This document shows positions 18,660 to 27,169 of a stretch of DNA of 64,000 bases, piece by piece (within the stretch, counting starts at the first letter, position 1; each line of letters begins with the position of its first letter). The DNA is from Aquimonas sp002352135 (GTDB taxonomy: Bacteria; Pseudomonadota; Gammaproteobacteria; Xanthomonadales; Xanthomonadaceae): positions 21,942 through 85,941 of the forward strand of contig DAORND010000004.1 of NCBI GenBank assembly GCA_035440755.1. The letters run 5' to 3'. The translations under genes and the position numbers were made by a program. Under the pieces are notes generated by a model. It was not told the origin of the DNA and searched no databases. It saw only the letters and a list, made by a program, of their open reading frames with translations.

Positions 18660-19445
18660 GTGACCGCTGCCCACGCCATTGTTGATGAACCCGTGACTCG
18701 CCTTCGGGTGTTGAGTGCCAACATCCAGGCCGGCGCGCGCACGGACAGTTATCGCGATTACGTCACTCGCCCGTGGACGCATGTCCTGCCGCACCCACAG
18801 AAGCAGGGCAATCTCGACGGGATTGCGCGACTGGTGCGCGAGTTCGACCTGGTCGGGTTGCAGGAAACCGACCCAGGGTCGCTGCGCTCGGGCTTCCTCA
18901 ATCAAACCCATTACCTGGCAGAACTGGCGCGGTTTCCGTTCTGGCGGCACCAGCCGAACCGCCGTATCGGGCAGTTCGCGACCTCGGCGAATGCACTGTT
19001 GAGCAAGCGCGAGCCTGCCGATGTCATCGATCACGCCTTGCCCGGGCGCTTGCGCGGACGCGGTGCCTTGCTGGCGCATTATGGCTCGGGCGAACAGCGC
19101 CTGACGGTCATCGTGGCGCATCTGTCCTTGGGTGCGAAGTCGCGACTGGCGCAACTGGCCTTCATTGGCGAGCTGTTGCAGGACTGTCGGCACGTGGTCC
19201 TGATGGGCGATCTGAACTGCGAAATGCACACGCGGGAAATGCAGCGCTTGTTCTCGGTTTCTCCGCTCCTGCCGCCACCCGAACGCTTGCCGAGCTTTCC
19301 GAGTTGGCGACCACAACGCGCCATCGATCACATTCTGGTGTCCGAGGCGATCCGCGTATCGCGACGTTGGGTTGTCGAGACCGCTGCGTCCGACCATTTG
19401 CCAGTGGCTGCCGAGATCGAATTGCCTTTCGTCCTGGAAGCCTGA
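18660..19445 (+). CDS. Endonuclease/exonuclease/phosphatase (EEP) family protein
   Basis: About 261 residues with the EEP fold: LSANIQAG near the N-terminus (metal-binding Asn), LVGLQETDPGSLRSGF (catalytic Glu), VIVAHLSLG, LMGDLNCE (the GDxN motif) and a terminal ASDHLPVAAEIE (catalytic SDH). All catalytic motifs are present, so it should be an active Mg-dependent phosphodiesterase or phosphatase. The family spans DNA repair enzymes, sphingomyelinases and inositol phosphatases; the substrate is not readable. The start is uncertain: GTG at 18660 is used here, GTG at 18693 is possible, and no ATG is in frame before the first motif. No signal peptide is seen, so it is probably cytosolic. Confidence 0.8.
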   Translation: MTAAHAIVDEPVTRLRVLSANIQAGARTDSYRDYVTRPWTHVLPHPQKQGNLDGIARLVREFDLVGLQETDPGSLRSGFLNQTHYLAELARFPFWRHQPNRRIGQFATSANALLSKREPADVIDHALPGRLRGRGALLAHYGSGEQRLTVIVAHLSLGAKSRLAQLAFIGELLQDCRHVVLMGDLNCEMHTREMQRLFSVSPLLPPPERLPSFPSWRPQRAIDHILVSEAIRVSRRWVVETAASDHLPVAAEIELPFVLEA

Positions 19446-19522
19446 GCAGACGCGTCGAACAAGACTTGGGTTGGCCTCGCGGATGGCGGAAAATCAGCGT
19501 TCATTTCTGCCGGGATACCGCC

Positions 19523-20716
19523 ATGTCGCACCCCACCTATCAGCGTTTGCAGACCGAGCTGGACGCCATCCGCGAAGCGGGTTTGTTCAAGTCCGAGCGC
19601 GTGATCGCCTCGTCGCAGTCTGCGGAGATCACCTTGCAGGACGGGCGCAAGGTGCTGAATTTCTGTGCCAACAACTACCTTGGTCTGGCGGATGATCCAG
19701 CCATCATCGAAGCCGCGAGGCAGGCGCTGGAAACCCACGGTTACGGCATGGCTTCGGTGCGTTTCATCTGTGGCACCCAGGATCTGCACAAGCAGTTGGA
19801 AGCGCGAATTGCCGAGTTCTTCGGTACTGAGGACAGCATCCTTTACGCGGCTTGTTTTGACGCCAATGGCGGACTGTTTGAGCCCTTGCTGGGCGAGCAG
19901 GACGCGGTCATCTCCGATGCCCTGAACCACGCCTCGATCATTGACGGCGTGCGACTGTGTAAAGCCAAGCGCTATCGTTATGCCAACTGCGATATGGGCG
20001 ATCTGGAAGCGCAGCTCAAGCAGGCGCGTGCCGATGGTGTTCGCGACATCCTGATCACCACCGATGGCGTGTTCTCGATGGATGGGTTCATCGCGCCACT
20101 GGATCAGATCGTGGCGCTGGCAAGGCAGTACGGCGCTCTGGTGCATATCGACGAATGCCACGCCAGCGGGTTTCTCGGCGCAACGGGACGCGGCTCGGCG
20201 GAAGTGCGCGGTGTGATGGATGAGATCGACATCTTCACGGGCACCTTGGGCAAAGCGCTGGGTGGTGCTCTTGGCGGCTTCACGACCGGCAAACGCGAAG
20301 TGATCGAAATGCTGCGGCAGCGCTCGCGGCCCTATCTGTTTTCCAACTCACTGCCGCCGCCGATTGTCGCTGCCGGTCTGAAGGTGTTCGAGCTGGTGGC
20401 TGCAGGCGATGAACTGCGCGCGCAGCTCAAGCGCAACACCGAGTTGTTCCGGCAGCGTCTGAGCGAAGCGGGCTTCGACCTGAAGCCGGGCGAGCATCCC
20501 ATCGTGCCGGTGATGTTGTACGACGCGCCGTTGGCGCAGCGCTTCGCAGCCGAGTTGCTGGACGAAGGCGTCTATGCGATCGGCTTTTTCTTCCCGGTGG
20601 TGCCTAAGGGCCAGGCGCGCATCCGCACCCAGATGAGTGCCGCCCACACGACCGCGCAGATCGAGCGCGCGGCCGAGGCGTTTATTCGGGTGGGCAAACG
20701 GCTCGGCGTGATCTGA
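19523..20716 (+). CDS. kbl: 2-amino-3-ketobutyrate CoA ligase
   Basis: A PLP enzyme that cleaves 2-amino-3-ketobutyrate with CoA to glycine and acetyl-CoA, the second step of threonine breakdown after threonine dehydrogenase. The 397 residues match the family length. Key parts: NFCANNYLGLADD near residue 50, GYGMASVRFICGTQDLHKQLE, DECHASGFLG, and the PLP lysine in GTLGKALGGALGG. The open frame runs far upstream, but homology begins at the ATG at 19523. No threonine dehydrogenase gene is adjacent in this window. A long inverted repeat follows at 20759. Confidence 0.95.
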   Translation: MSHPTYQRLQTELDAIREAGLFKSERVIASSQSAEITLQDGRKVLNFCANNYLGLADDPAIIEAARQALETHGYGMASVRFICGTQDLHKQLEARIAEFFGTEDSILYAACFDANGGLFEPLLGEQDAVISDALNHASIIDGVRLCKAKRYRYANCDMGDLEAQLKQARADGVRDILITTDGVFSMDGFIAPLDQIVALARQYGALVHIDECHASGFLGATGRGSAEVRGVMDEIDIFTGTLGKALGGALGGFTTGKREVIEMLRQRSRPYLFSNSLPPPIVAAGLKVFELVAAGDELRAQLKRNTELFRQRLSEAGFDLKPGEHPIVPVMLYDAPLAQRFAAELLDEGVYAIGFFFPVVPKGQARIRTQMSAAHTTAQIERAAEAFIRVGKRLGVI

Positions 20717-20758
20717 GCGCGCTCTCTGCGAAGCGTTTTTCAACCGCCTCATCGGGCG

Positions 20759-20793
20759 ACGCGTTGGCGAGTCGATTGAACTCGCCAACGCGT
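20759..20793. terminator. Long inverted repeat between convergent genes
   Basis: A perfect 14-bp stem (ACGCGTTGGCGAGT pairs with ACTCGCCAACGCGT) with a 7-base loop, lying between the 3' ends of kbl and the exported protein on the other strand. It could terminate both transcripts, but there is no T-tract on either side. Confidence 0.6.
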
Positions 20794-20816
20794 GCCGTAC
20801 GGTGTCCCGACGTCAA

Positions 20817-22223
20817 TCAGTCGCCCTTCGGTTGCTTGAAACAGACATTGCCTGGAGGACAGGCTCCGCTCTCCACCAGTTCGCTGACCTGCAGAGCAAA
20901 GGCACCCGCGCCGCCGCTGAGTTCACGTACCGAGACGATGATCTCGCCGTCTTCGCTGGCGAAATAGTCGAGGCTGGCATACAGATCGCCATCGTTGTCA
21001 TCGTTTTCCGCGATGGCGGTCGCGCTCGATCCGTCATACACCGCCAGCAAGGTATCGATGCTGTCTTCGCCGGATGCCGAGGTGCGGATGCGATAGGCCG
21101 TGCCTGCCTTGACGGCGAGTCGGCGCCAGATGACATCGCCGCCAGTGAAGCGCATCGGCTGTGCTTCGTCACTGACCGTCAGCGTCGGGGTTTGCTCGCG
21201 GCTGGCGCGCAGGGTGAACACACCGGAGCCGGACAGCAAGGTGGCTTGGTAGAGCATCGGGTTGCGTCCAAAGGACACGTACTGCAGACGTGACGCCAGT
21301 TCGCCCGCGCTGTCGTCGTCGCTGGCGGCTGCTTCGTTGAGGTTGTCGGCGCTGTAGGCGGACAGGATGGTGTCTACACCCGCTGGCAACTTCGAGGTTT
21401 CCAATGTGTAGGTGCCCGCCTGCTTGTCGGCAAAGCGGACCCAAACACCGGCCGATGGCGTGGCGATGACACGGTAGTCTCGGTCCGGCTCGATCACATG
21501 CGCCTGCGCGGCGGTGTTCGGAGTCAACAGGCCGCTGGTGGGAAACGCCGACCAGGTCAGTGTCTGTGAACCGACGCATTGTGCCGAGGGGTAGAGGCGC
21601 AGGCGAATTTCAGCCTGGTCCTTGCCGGCAAAGGTCAACAAGCCGGACGTCCCGGCGTCAACGGATTCCACGCCTGCGGCGGCGCCCTTGGCATCGCTCA
21701 ACATGGCCAAGGCACCGCCGTGGCACTCCGGCACCTGCACCGTGTAGATGCGGTCACTGCGGGTGGGCAGACTCAGCCATCCGCTCTGGGTGCTCGGGTC
21801 CAGCTCGCTGCTGAAACTGTCGGATTCACCCTCCACGGCAGTGCCTTTCAACGCGGTAGCAGGGCCGCCGGCCAGGGTCTTCAAACGGGTCGTCAGCGAT
21901 TGCGCGGCATCGGTGTTGGACGCCTCCGCCAGTGCGCTGGTCAGTGGCCCCTGGTGCGCAATCAGCACGCGTTGGAAGGTGATCGCCGCCGGGCCTTCAC
22001 GATCCAGCAGCAGCGAGAGGTGCTGCGCGGCGGACATCCAGCGGAAGGCATCATTACTCTGCAGGCCACGTTCGATGGCCTCGACGGTGGCTTGCGCGTT
22101 GGGCTCGAAGGGCGTGGACGGAAATTCGATATCGGCGGCCATCACCGGGTTGAACAACGCGATGGCGATCAGTGATGCCAGCGGGGAGGCGCGGTGCAAG
22201 CGGGGCATCTTGTCGTGATTCAT
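20817..22223 (-). CDS. Exported protein of unknown function with repeated beta-rich domains
   Basis: 468 residues with a signal peptide (about 1-34, ending NPVMA before ADIEFPST). The first third is helical and Ala-rich (30-130). The rest holds about three related beta-sandwich stretches of the kind found in PPC-type (pre-peptidase C-terminal) domains, as shown by repeated IYTVQV / VWVRFADKQAGTYTLET / AYRIRTSASGEDSIDTLLAVYD segments followed by Asp-rich turns (ASDDDSAGE, ENDDNDGDLYAS). PPC domains usually accompany secreted proteases, but no protease domain is present. Three cysteine-containing spots (VPECH, AQCVG, GACPPGNVC) could form disulfides. The ATG has GGAGATGCTCC in front. It is divergent from hflK. 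Confidence 0.6.
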   Translation of the reverse strand: MNHDKMPRLHRASPLASLIAIALFNPVMAADIEFPSTPFEPNAQATVEAIERGLQSNDAFRWMSAAQHLSLLLDREGPAAITFQRVLIAHQGPLTSALAEASNTDAAQSLTTRLKTLAGGPATALKGTAVEGESDSFSSELDPSTQSGWLSLPTRSDRIYTVQVPECHGGALAMLSDAKGAAAGVESVDAGTSGLLTFAGKDQAEIRLRLYPSAQCVGSQTLTWSAFPTSGLLTPNTAAQAHVIEPDRDYRVIATPSAGVWVRFADKQAGTYTLETSKLPAGVDTILSAYSADNLNEAAASDDDSAGELASRLQYVSFGRNPMLYQATLLSGSGVFTLRASREQTPTLTVSDEAQPMRFTGGDVIWRRLAVKAGTAYRIRTSASGEDSIDTLLAVYDGSSATAIAENDDNDGDLYASLDYFASEDGEIIVSVRELSGGAGAFALQVSELVESGACPPGNVCFKQPKGD

Positions 22224-22416
22224 GGAGCATCTCCAGCGGTGGGTGAGAACAGGGTAGTCAAGTCGCCATGGCAGGCGATCAATCGTCGGGTTACGGAGCC
22301 GCAAGGGTGTGCGAGTCAGCGCACGGCGTCACAAGCGCATTCAACTCACGTCGTGGCGACATTCGAGAAGTCGACATCCGTATGCTGTGCGATCACGAGG
22401 AAGGGAGGAGTGCACT

Positions 22417-23439
22417 ATGAGTAATCATCGTCAGGTCGTCGAGGCCCTGTTTGGGGGAGGTAAGCCTTCCGGTTCAGGCCCCGCGGGGCGGTTGCCAACG
22501 TCATGGGTCGGATTGGGCGTGGTGGCGCTGCTGGCCCTGTGGGGTGTCAGCAGCCTCTACTACACCGTGCAGCCGGAAGAGCGCGCGGTGGTCAAACGCT
22601 TTGGTGAGGTGGTGGGCATCTCAGATCCGGGACTGCATTTCAAGCTGCCGTTCGGTATTGATCGCGTGCAGATCGTCGCGACCGAACGCGTGTTGAAAGA
22701 AGAGTTCGGCTTTCGCAGTGTGGGCGGCGACGAGCGCACGCAGTACTCCAACGAAGAGTTCCCGGACGAGTCCCTGATGCTCTCGGGTGATCTGAACATG
22801 ATCGACGCCGAATGGGTGGTGCAGTATCGCATCGGTGATCCGATCAAGTTCCTGTACTCGATGCGCGAGCCAGTTCGCACGCTGCGCGACATCAGCGAGT
22901 CGGTGATGCGCCGTGCGGTGGGAAACCGCTTGGGCAGCGAAGTGCTGACCACGGCGCGCGTGGAGATTTCGACCATGGTGCGTGACGAGTTGCAGGCTGC
23001 GATGGAGCGCTACGACACCGGCATCCATATCGTGACCGTCGAGTTGCAGGACGTGGTGCCGCCGAGCGCCGTGCAGCCTGCGTTCAACGAGGTCAACGAA
23101 GCGCGCCAGGAACGCGAACGGATGATCAACGAGGCGACCAAACAGGCCAATCAGCAACTGCCTTTGGCGCAAGGGCAGGCCAGTCGGGTGATCGCGGAGG
23201 CAGAAGGCTACGCGACGGAACGCGTCAATGGCGCCTTGGGTGAGACCGCACGATTCCGTTCGATTCTCGCCGAGTACCGCGCGGCACCGGACGTGACCCG
23301 AACGCGCATGTATCTGGAGGCATTGGGCGCGGTATTGCCAAACGTCGGCAGCGTGATCGTTACGCAGGACGGCCAGATGCCACCGGTCCCGTTGCTGAAT
23401 CTGCGCGACGCGCAACCGAATCAAGGAGGTGCGAAATGA
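22417..23439 (+). CDS. hflK: HflK subunit of the FtsH-modulating membrane complex
   Basis: A band-7/SPFH protein that with HflC forms a large periplasm-exposed cage around the FtsH protease. The 340 residues include a short cytoplasmic N-terminus, one membrane segment (about 29-49), the SPFH domain (YYTVQPEERAVVKRFGEVV onward), a coiled-coil with AQGQASRVIAEAEGYATERV, and a C-terminal tail. The N-terminal Gly-rich region is shorter than in E. coli HflK (419 aa). A strong ribosome-binding site (GGGAGGAG) fixes the start. The stop overlaps hflC by four bases. The usual upstream hfq and hflX are absent. Confidence 0.93.
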   Translation: MSNHRQVVEALFGGGKPSGSGPAGRLPTSWVGLGVVALLALWGVSSLYYTVQPEERAVVKRFGEVVGISDPGLHFKLPFGIDRVQIVATERVLKEEFGFRSVGGDERTQYSNEEFPDESLMLSGDLNMIDAEWVVQYRIGDPIKFLYSMREPVRTLRDISESVMRRAVGNRLGSEVLTTARVEISTMVRDELQAAMERYDTGIHIVTVELQDVVPPSAVQPAFNEVNEARQERERMINEATKQANQQLPLAQGQASRVIAEAEGYATERVNGALGETARFRSILAEYRAAPDVTRTRMYLEALGAVLPNVGSVIVTQDGQMPPVPLLNLRDAQPNQGGAK

Positions 23440-24377
23440 AGCGGGCAGGCGTAGGCGGTTTCTTGCTTGTGTTGGCCCTGTTCCTGGGCTGGAACGCGAT
23501 CTTTGTGGTCGATCAGTCCGAGCAGGCCATCGTCGTGCAATTCGGTGAACCCGTGGGCGAGGCGATCAGTGAGCCGGGTCTGCACTTCAAGACCCCGTTC
23601 ATTCAGGATGTACGGCGCTTTGATCGGCGTCTGCTGGCCTGGGATGGCGACATCAGCCAGATTCCGACCTTGGGACGAGAGTTTGTGATTGTCGACACCA
23701 CAGCGCGTTGGCGGATTGCCGATCCGCTGCAGTTCCTGCGCTCGGTACGCGACGAGGCCGGTGCGCGGACACGCCTGGATGACATCATCGATTCTGTGGC
23801 GCGTGACATCGTGTCGGGCACGCATCTGGAAGAAATCGTGCGTTCCCGCGATTGGGATGTGGACGATGCGGCCATCGAGCCCGGTGCGGCGGTGCCAGCG
23901 GATGTGGCGCTCGATAAACCGAAGAAGGGTCGCGAACGTCTGGAGCAGGAAATGCTTGCTGCCGCGGCCAAACAGATGCCGGAACTGGGTATCGAACTGG
24001 TGGACGTGCGCATCAAGCGCATCAACTACATCGACAGCGTGCGCCGGCAAGTCGAGAGCCGGATGATTTCGGAACGGCAGAGCATTGCCGAACGTTTCCG
24101 TTCGGAAGGGCAGGGCAAGAGTCAGGAGATTCTGGGTCAGATGGAACGTGAATTGCGCACGATCCGTTCCGAGGCGGAGCGACAGGCGGCCGAAATTCGA
24201 GGCAAGGCCGATGCCGAAGCAACCCGCATCTACGGCGAAAGCTACGGCGCCGACCCGGAGTTCTATGCCTTCATGCGGACCCTGGAGAGCTATCGCAGCC
24301 TGGGCGAGAACACCACACTGATGATCGATGGCGATGCGGACTACTTCCGTTACGTCGAATCGACGCGCAGGCGCTGA
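23436..24377 (+). CDS. hflC: HflC subunit of the FtsH-modulating membrane complex
   Basis: 313 residues. An N-terminal membrane anchor (about 6-25) is followed by the SPFH domain starting FVVDQSEQAIVVQFGEPVG, with DTTARWRIADPLQF and VRIKRINY. A Glu/Arg/Gln-rich coiled-coil precedes the conserved GADPEFYAFMRTLESYR region near the end. The start overlaps the hflK stop (ATGA), consistent with equimolar coupled translation. A GC-rich hairpin follows at 24386. Confidence 0.94.
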   Translation: MKRAGVGGFLLVLALFLGWNAIFVVDQSEQAIVVQFGEPVGEAISEPGLHFKTPFIQDVRRFDRRLLAWDGDISQIPTLGREFVIVDTTARWRIADPLQFLRSVRDEAGARTRLDDIIDSVARDIVSGTHLEEIVRSRDWDVDDAAIEPGAAVPADVALDKPKKGRERLEQEMLAAAAKQMPELGIELVDVRIKRINYIDSVRRQVESRMISERQSIAERFRSEGQGKSQEILGQMERELRTIRSEAERQAAEIRGKADAEATRIYGESYGADPEFYAFMRTLESYRSLGENTTLMIDGDADYFRYVESTRRR

Positions 24378-24385
24378 CTGCACTG

Positions 24386-24415
24386 GCGAGCCGCGGGAAT
24401 GCCCCTGCGGCTCGC
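24386..24415 (+). terminator. GC-rich hairpin after hflC
   Basis: A 9-bp stem (GCGAGCCGC pairs with GCGGCTCGC) with an inner GGG/CCC pairing, starting 8 bp after the hflC stop. It lacks a T-tract, so termination is inferred from position and shape. Confidence 0.55.
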
Positions 24416-24451
24416 GATCAGAGAGGTTGCTTGCGATCATGTCTTCAATAT

Positions 24452-24475
24452 ATCGCTTCATCCGAATGAAGCGAT
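24452..24475. promoter_or_regulatory. 10-bp perfect inverted repeat upstream of metX promoter
   Basis: ATCGCTTCAT and ATGAAGCGAT flank CCGA. The right arm ends on the first base of the TTGACA element at 24475, a typical repressor-site position. It also could fold as a hairpin, but it would lie upstream of the transcript predicted here, so a protein-binding site is more likely. The regulator is not known from the sequence. Confidence 0.55.
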
Positions 24476-24503
24476 TGACAATGGAGAATGCCTTGGGCAG
24501 ACT
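24475..24503 (+). promoter_or_regulatory. Predicted sigma-70 promoter of the metX-metB unit
   Basis: A consensus -35 TTGACA (24475-24480) is followed after 17 bp by CAGACT (24498-24503), a weak -10. Transcription would begin near 24510, which is where the first stem of the SAM riboswitch begins, and this agreement supports the call. Confidence 0.5.
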
Positions 24504-24507
24504 GCAC

Positions 24508-24643
24508 CTGCCATCGAGATCGGCGGAGGGACTGGCCCTGTGATGCCGAGGCAACCTGCGGACGTGTGACGTCCAGCAGGTGCCAAATCCTGCGGTGGAT
24601 GCGGGTGCAGAGTTAATGCACCTGTGTCTTCCGGAAGATGCGC
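24508..24643 (+). promoter_or_regulatory. SAM-I (S-box) riboswitch
   Basis: The conserved S-box core is present in order: GGCGGAGGGACTGGCCC (24522-24538), GATGCCGAGGCAACC (24542-24556), a P3 hairpin in which CCTGC pairs with GCAGG around an inner GGACGT/ACGTCC stem, then GGTGCCAAATCC (24579-24590). A P4 hairpin follows (GGGTGCA pairs with TGCACCT) and the closing strand GAAGATG (24634-24640) can pair with CATC at 24512-24515. S-box RNAs bind S-adenosylmethionine and switch off methionine genes; metX and metB follow directly. No U-tract terminator is evident between the aptamer and the ATG, so control may be at translation. Confidence 0.92.
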
Positions 24644-24726
24644 ATGCGACGTCATCGATGTCGACATGAACGTGTTCCGCTGCAGCTCGATGGCGAGGAT
24701 GTTTGTTCGCTTTCGGGAGTGTTGCG

Positions 24727-25782
24727 ATGTCGCTGTCCAGTGATTCTTTGCGTTCGGCCGATAGCGCCGCGGAGCCGGATTGTTCACCGCGGACCATCAC
24801 GCCGACCTCGCCGCGTCTTTCTGCGGGTCGTGAGCAATTCGAATTCGATCTGAACCTGCGCCACGCCGGAATGCGCCGGGTTTGCCTGCGCGTGGAATGG
24901 ACAGGTGATCTGAGTCTGCCCGCGCTGTGGCTGGCCGGTGGTATTTCGGCGAATCGCCACGTTTGCGCCAACAGTGTCGACGGGGCGCCAGGCTGGTGGC
25001 AGGACGCGATGGGACCGCAGCGTGCCCTGAACCCTCAGCACTTCTGCTTGCTGGCCTGCGATTGGCTGGGTGCGGATGGACAACTCGATCTGCCCATCGA
25101 CAGTGCGGATCAGGCCGATGCCATCGCCTATGTGTTGGAACGTCTGGGCATTGTGCGGTTGCACGCATTTGTTGGCGCGTCATACGGCGGCATGGTTGGT
25201 CAGCAATTCGCGATCCGTCACCGCCTTCGTCTTGAGCGTCTGGTCAGCCTGTCCGCTGCGCATCGCGCCACACCGTTCGCGAGCGCCTTCCGCGCCTTGC
25301 AGCGCCAGGTTGTCACGCTTGGACAGACCCAGTGTGCCGATGCGGTTGGGCTGTCGCTGGCGCGGCAACTCGCGATGCTGAGCTATCGCAGTGCAGACGA
25401 ATTTGCCGAGCGATTCGATCAGCCCGCCGAAGTGCGCGCCGGACGCGTGCACTGTGCCGCCGAGGACTACCTGCAGCATTGTGGACAACGCTATGTCTCG
25501 CAATGGAGCGCGACGGCTTTCCTGCGTCTGTCCGAGTCGATCGATCTGCATGCGGTCGTGCCATCACAGATCCGCGTGCCCAGCCATTTTCTGGCAGTGC
25601 AAGGGGACTGGCTGGCACCCGCCGAGTGGATCGCCGCCTGCGCTGCCGAGGTGTCCGCTCCCTGCACCGTTGAGCGCATTGAATCGCGCTTCGGCCATGA
25701 CGCCTTTCTGAAAGACATCGACCGCGTGGATGCCCTGCTGCATCGCGCCCTGCAGACCCTCAGCTCGGAGATTGCCGCATGA
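24727..25782 (+). CDS. metX: Homoserine O-acyltransferase (MetX family; probably O-succinyltransferase)
   Basis: Activates homoserine with an acyl group for methionine synthesis. The 351 residues form an alpha/beta-hydrolase fold with an N-terminal extension, LWLAGGISANRHVC, the nucleophile elbow GASYGGM, an Asp in VQGDWLAP and a His in FGHDAFLKD, completing the Ser-Asp-His triad. MetX enzymes of xanthomonads use succinyl-CoA rather than acetyl-CoA; that is family knowledge, not visible here. The ATG at 24727 has GGGAG at the right distance; an ATG eight codons upstream is in frame but lacks one. The stop overlaps metB (ATGA), and expression is governed by the SAM-I riboswitch. Confidence 0.92.
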   Translation: MSLSSDSLRSADSAAEPDCSPRTITPTSPRLSAGREQFEFDLNLRHAGMRRVCLRVEWTGDLSLPALWLAGGISANRHVCANSVDGAPGWWQDAMGPQRALNPQHFCLLACDWLGADGQLDLPIDSADQADAIAYVLERLGIVRLHAFVGASYGGMVGQQFAIRHRLRLERLVSLSAAHRATPFASAFRALQRQVVTLGQTQCADAVGLSLARQLAMLSYRSADEFAERFDQPAEVRAGRVHCAAEDYLQHCGQRYVSQWSATAFLRLSESIDLHAVVPSQIRVPSHFLAVQGDWLAPAEWIAACAAEVSAPCTVERIESRFGHDAFLKDIDRVDALLHRALQTLSSEIAA

Positions 25783-26948
25783 GCACACCGCATTCCGCCA
25801 CCCTGGCCGCACGCGCCGGCATTGATCGTGACAGCGCCTTCGGTGCCGTCGTGCCACCCATTGTGTTGTCGAGCAATTTCAGCTTTGCCGGTTTCGAGCA
25901 GAAGCGCCAATACGACTACACGCGCAGCGGCAATCCGACGCGTGATCTGTTGGCCGAGGCGCTGGCCGAACTCGAAGGCGGTGCGGGGGCGGTGGTGACC
26001 GCCAGTGGCATGGCGGCGATCACCCTGGTGCTGAATCTGTTGCAGCCGGGCGACCGATTGGTCGTGCCGCATGACTGCTATGGTGGCAGCTGGCGGCTGT
26101 TCAATGCACTTGTCAAGAAGGGCCACTTCGAACTGAGTGTGGTCGATCTGACCTGTCCGCGGCAGTTGGCCGACGCGTTGGCCCTGAGCCCACGGCTGGT
26201 CTGGATCGAAACGCCCAGCAACCCCTTGCTGCGCGTCACCGACCTGCGCTTCGTCATCGACGCCGCACATCGCGCAGGTGCATTGACACTGGTCGACAAC
26301 ACATTCCTGTCGCCGGCGCTGCAGCGCCCAATCGGCCTCGGTGCCGATCTGGTCCTGCACTCCACCACCAAGTACATCAATGGGCACAGCGATGTGGTCG
26401 GCGGTGCGGTGATTGCAGCCAATGCCGAACTGCATCAACAACTGCAATGGTGGGCCAATGCCTTGGGCCTGACCGGCAGTCCATTCGACAGCTTCCTCAC
26501 CTTGCGCGGCCTGCGCACCTTGGAACCGCGTCTACGCGCGCACTGCGAGAACGCCGAAGCCATCGCCGAGGCATTGGATCGTCACCCGGCCGTGAGTCTC
26601 GTGCACTATCCGGGCCTCAGCAGCCATCCAGGCCACGCGCTGGCACAACGGCAACAGCGTCACGCCGGGGCGATGATCTCGTTCGAGCTGGCGGGCGGCC
26701 AAACCGCCGTACGCGCCTTCCTCGACGGACTGCGCTACTTCACCTTGGCCGAGTCCCTCGGTGGCGTAGAAAGCCTGGTCGCCCATCCGGCCACCATGAC
26801 GCACGCCGCCATGAGCGCCGAAGCACGTGCCCAAGCCGGGATCACCGATGGCCTGCTGCGCCTCTCCATCGGCATCGAGTCATCGGCGGACCTGCTGGCG
26901 GACCTGCAACTCGCACTGTCGCGCGCGGCGCAGGTGAAAGCGGCGTAG
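25779..26948 (+). CDS. metB: Cystathionine gamma-synthase / O-succinylhomoserine (thiol)-lyase
   Basis: A PLP enzyme that condenses the acyl-homoserine made by MetX with cysteine (or sulfide). The 389 residues show YDYTRSGNPTRDLLAEALAE, VVTASGMAAI, ETPSNPLL, VDNTFLSPALQRP and the PLP lysine in LHSTTKYINGHSD, all standard for the Cys/Met metabolism PLP family. The start overlaps the metX stop by four bases. A hairpin at 26984 closes the unit. The enzyme could use either sulfur donor; the sequence alone does not decide. Confidence 0.94.
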   Translation: MSTPHSATLAARAGIDRDSAFGAVVPPIVLSSNFSFAGFEQKRQYDYTRSGNPTRDLLAEALAELEGGAGAVVTASGMAAITLVLNLLQPGDRLVVPHDCYGGSWRLFNALVKKGHFELSVVDLTCPRQLADALALSPRLVWIETPSNPLLRVTDLRFVIDAAHRAGALTLVDNTFLSPALQRPIGLGADLVLHSTTKYINGHSDVVGGAVIAANAELHQQLQWWANALGLTGSPFDSFLTLRGLRTLEPRLRAHCENAEAIAEALDRHPAVSLVHYPGLSSHPGHALAQRQQRHAGAMISFELAGGQTAVRAFLDGLRYFTLAESLGGVESLVAHPATMTHAAMSAEARAQAGITDGLLRLSIGIESSADLLADLQLALSRAAQVKAA

Positions 26949-26983
26949 CGGCGACGCGTTGCCACCCGCAGCGCGGGAACTTG

Positions 26984-27016
26984 GGCAAACTCTCTGCACC
27001 CAGCGGAGAGTTTGCC
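26984..27016 (+). terminator. Hairpin leader / possible terminator after metB
   Basis: An 11-bp perfect stem (GGCAAACTCTC pairs with GAGAGTTTGCC) with an 11-base loop, 36 bp after metB. It has no T-tract and is followed immediately by ATG (27017). Nearly the same sequence stands before the acetyltransferase ATG at 29239, so it may be a leader element rather than a simple terminator. Confidence 0.45.
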
Positions 27017-27169
27017 ATGCTGATTGACGCTCACTACCAGGATCGATCCTCGCATCCGTCTGGCCGTCCCTGCCGCTACTCAAGCCACTGCGAACGCGGG
27101 TCTGACCAGCAGGTCATGAGCCAAGTCTCGGACGCTTGCTCCACCAGCCGTCTGGGGCGGTCATGCTGA
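27017..27169 (+). pseudogene. Short ORF behind the hairpin, possible gene relic
   Basis: A 50-codon frame starting MLIDAHYQ, directly after the hairpin. The first residues resemble the start of the acetyltransferase at 29239 (MQTEAQYQ), and the DNA match covers leader and first codons. The similarity fades after about ten codons and the remaining residues look non-coding. It overlaps the start of the next gene by seven bases. It may be the decayed 5' end of a relative of the acetyltransferase; equally it may not be expressed. Confidence 0.3.

Noticed and set aside
18773..19522. Upstream extension of the kbl frame to 647 codons
   Set aside because: Homology starts at 19523, and the upstream part overlaps the EEP-family gene in another frame with no coding features of its own.
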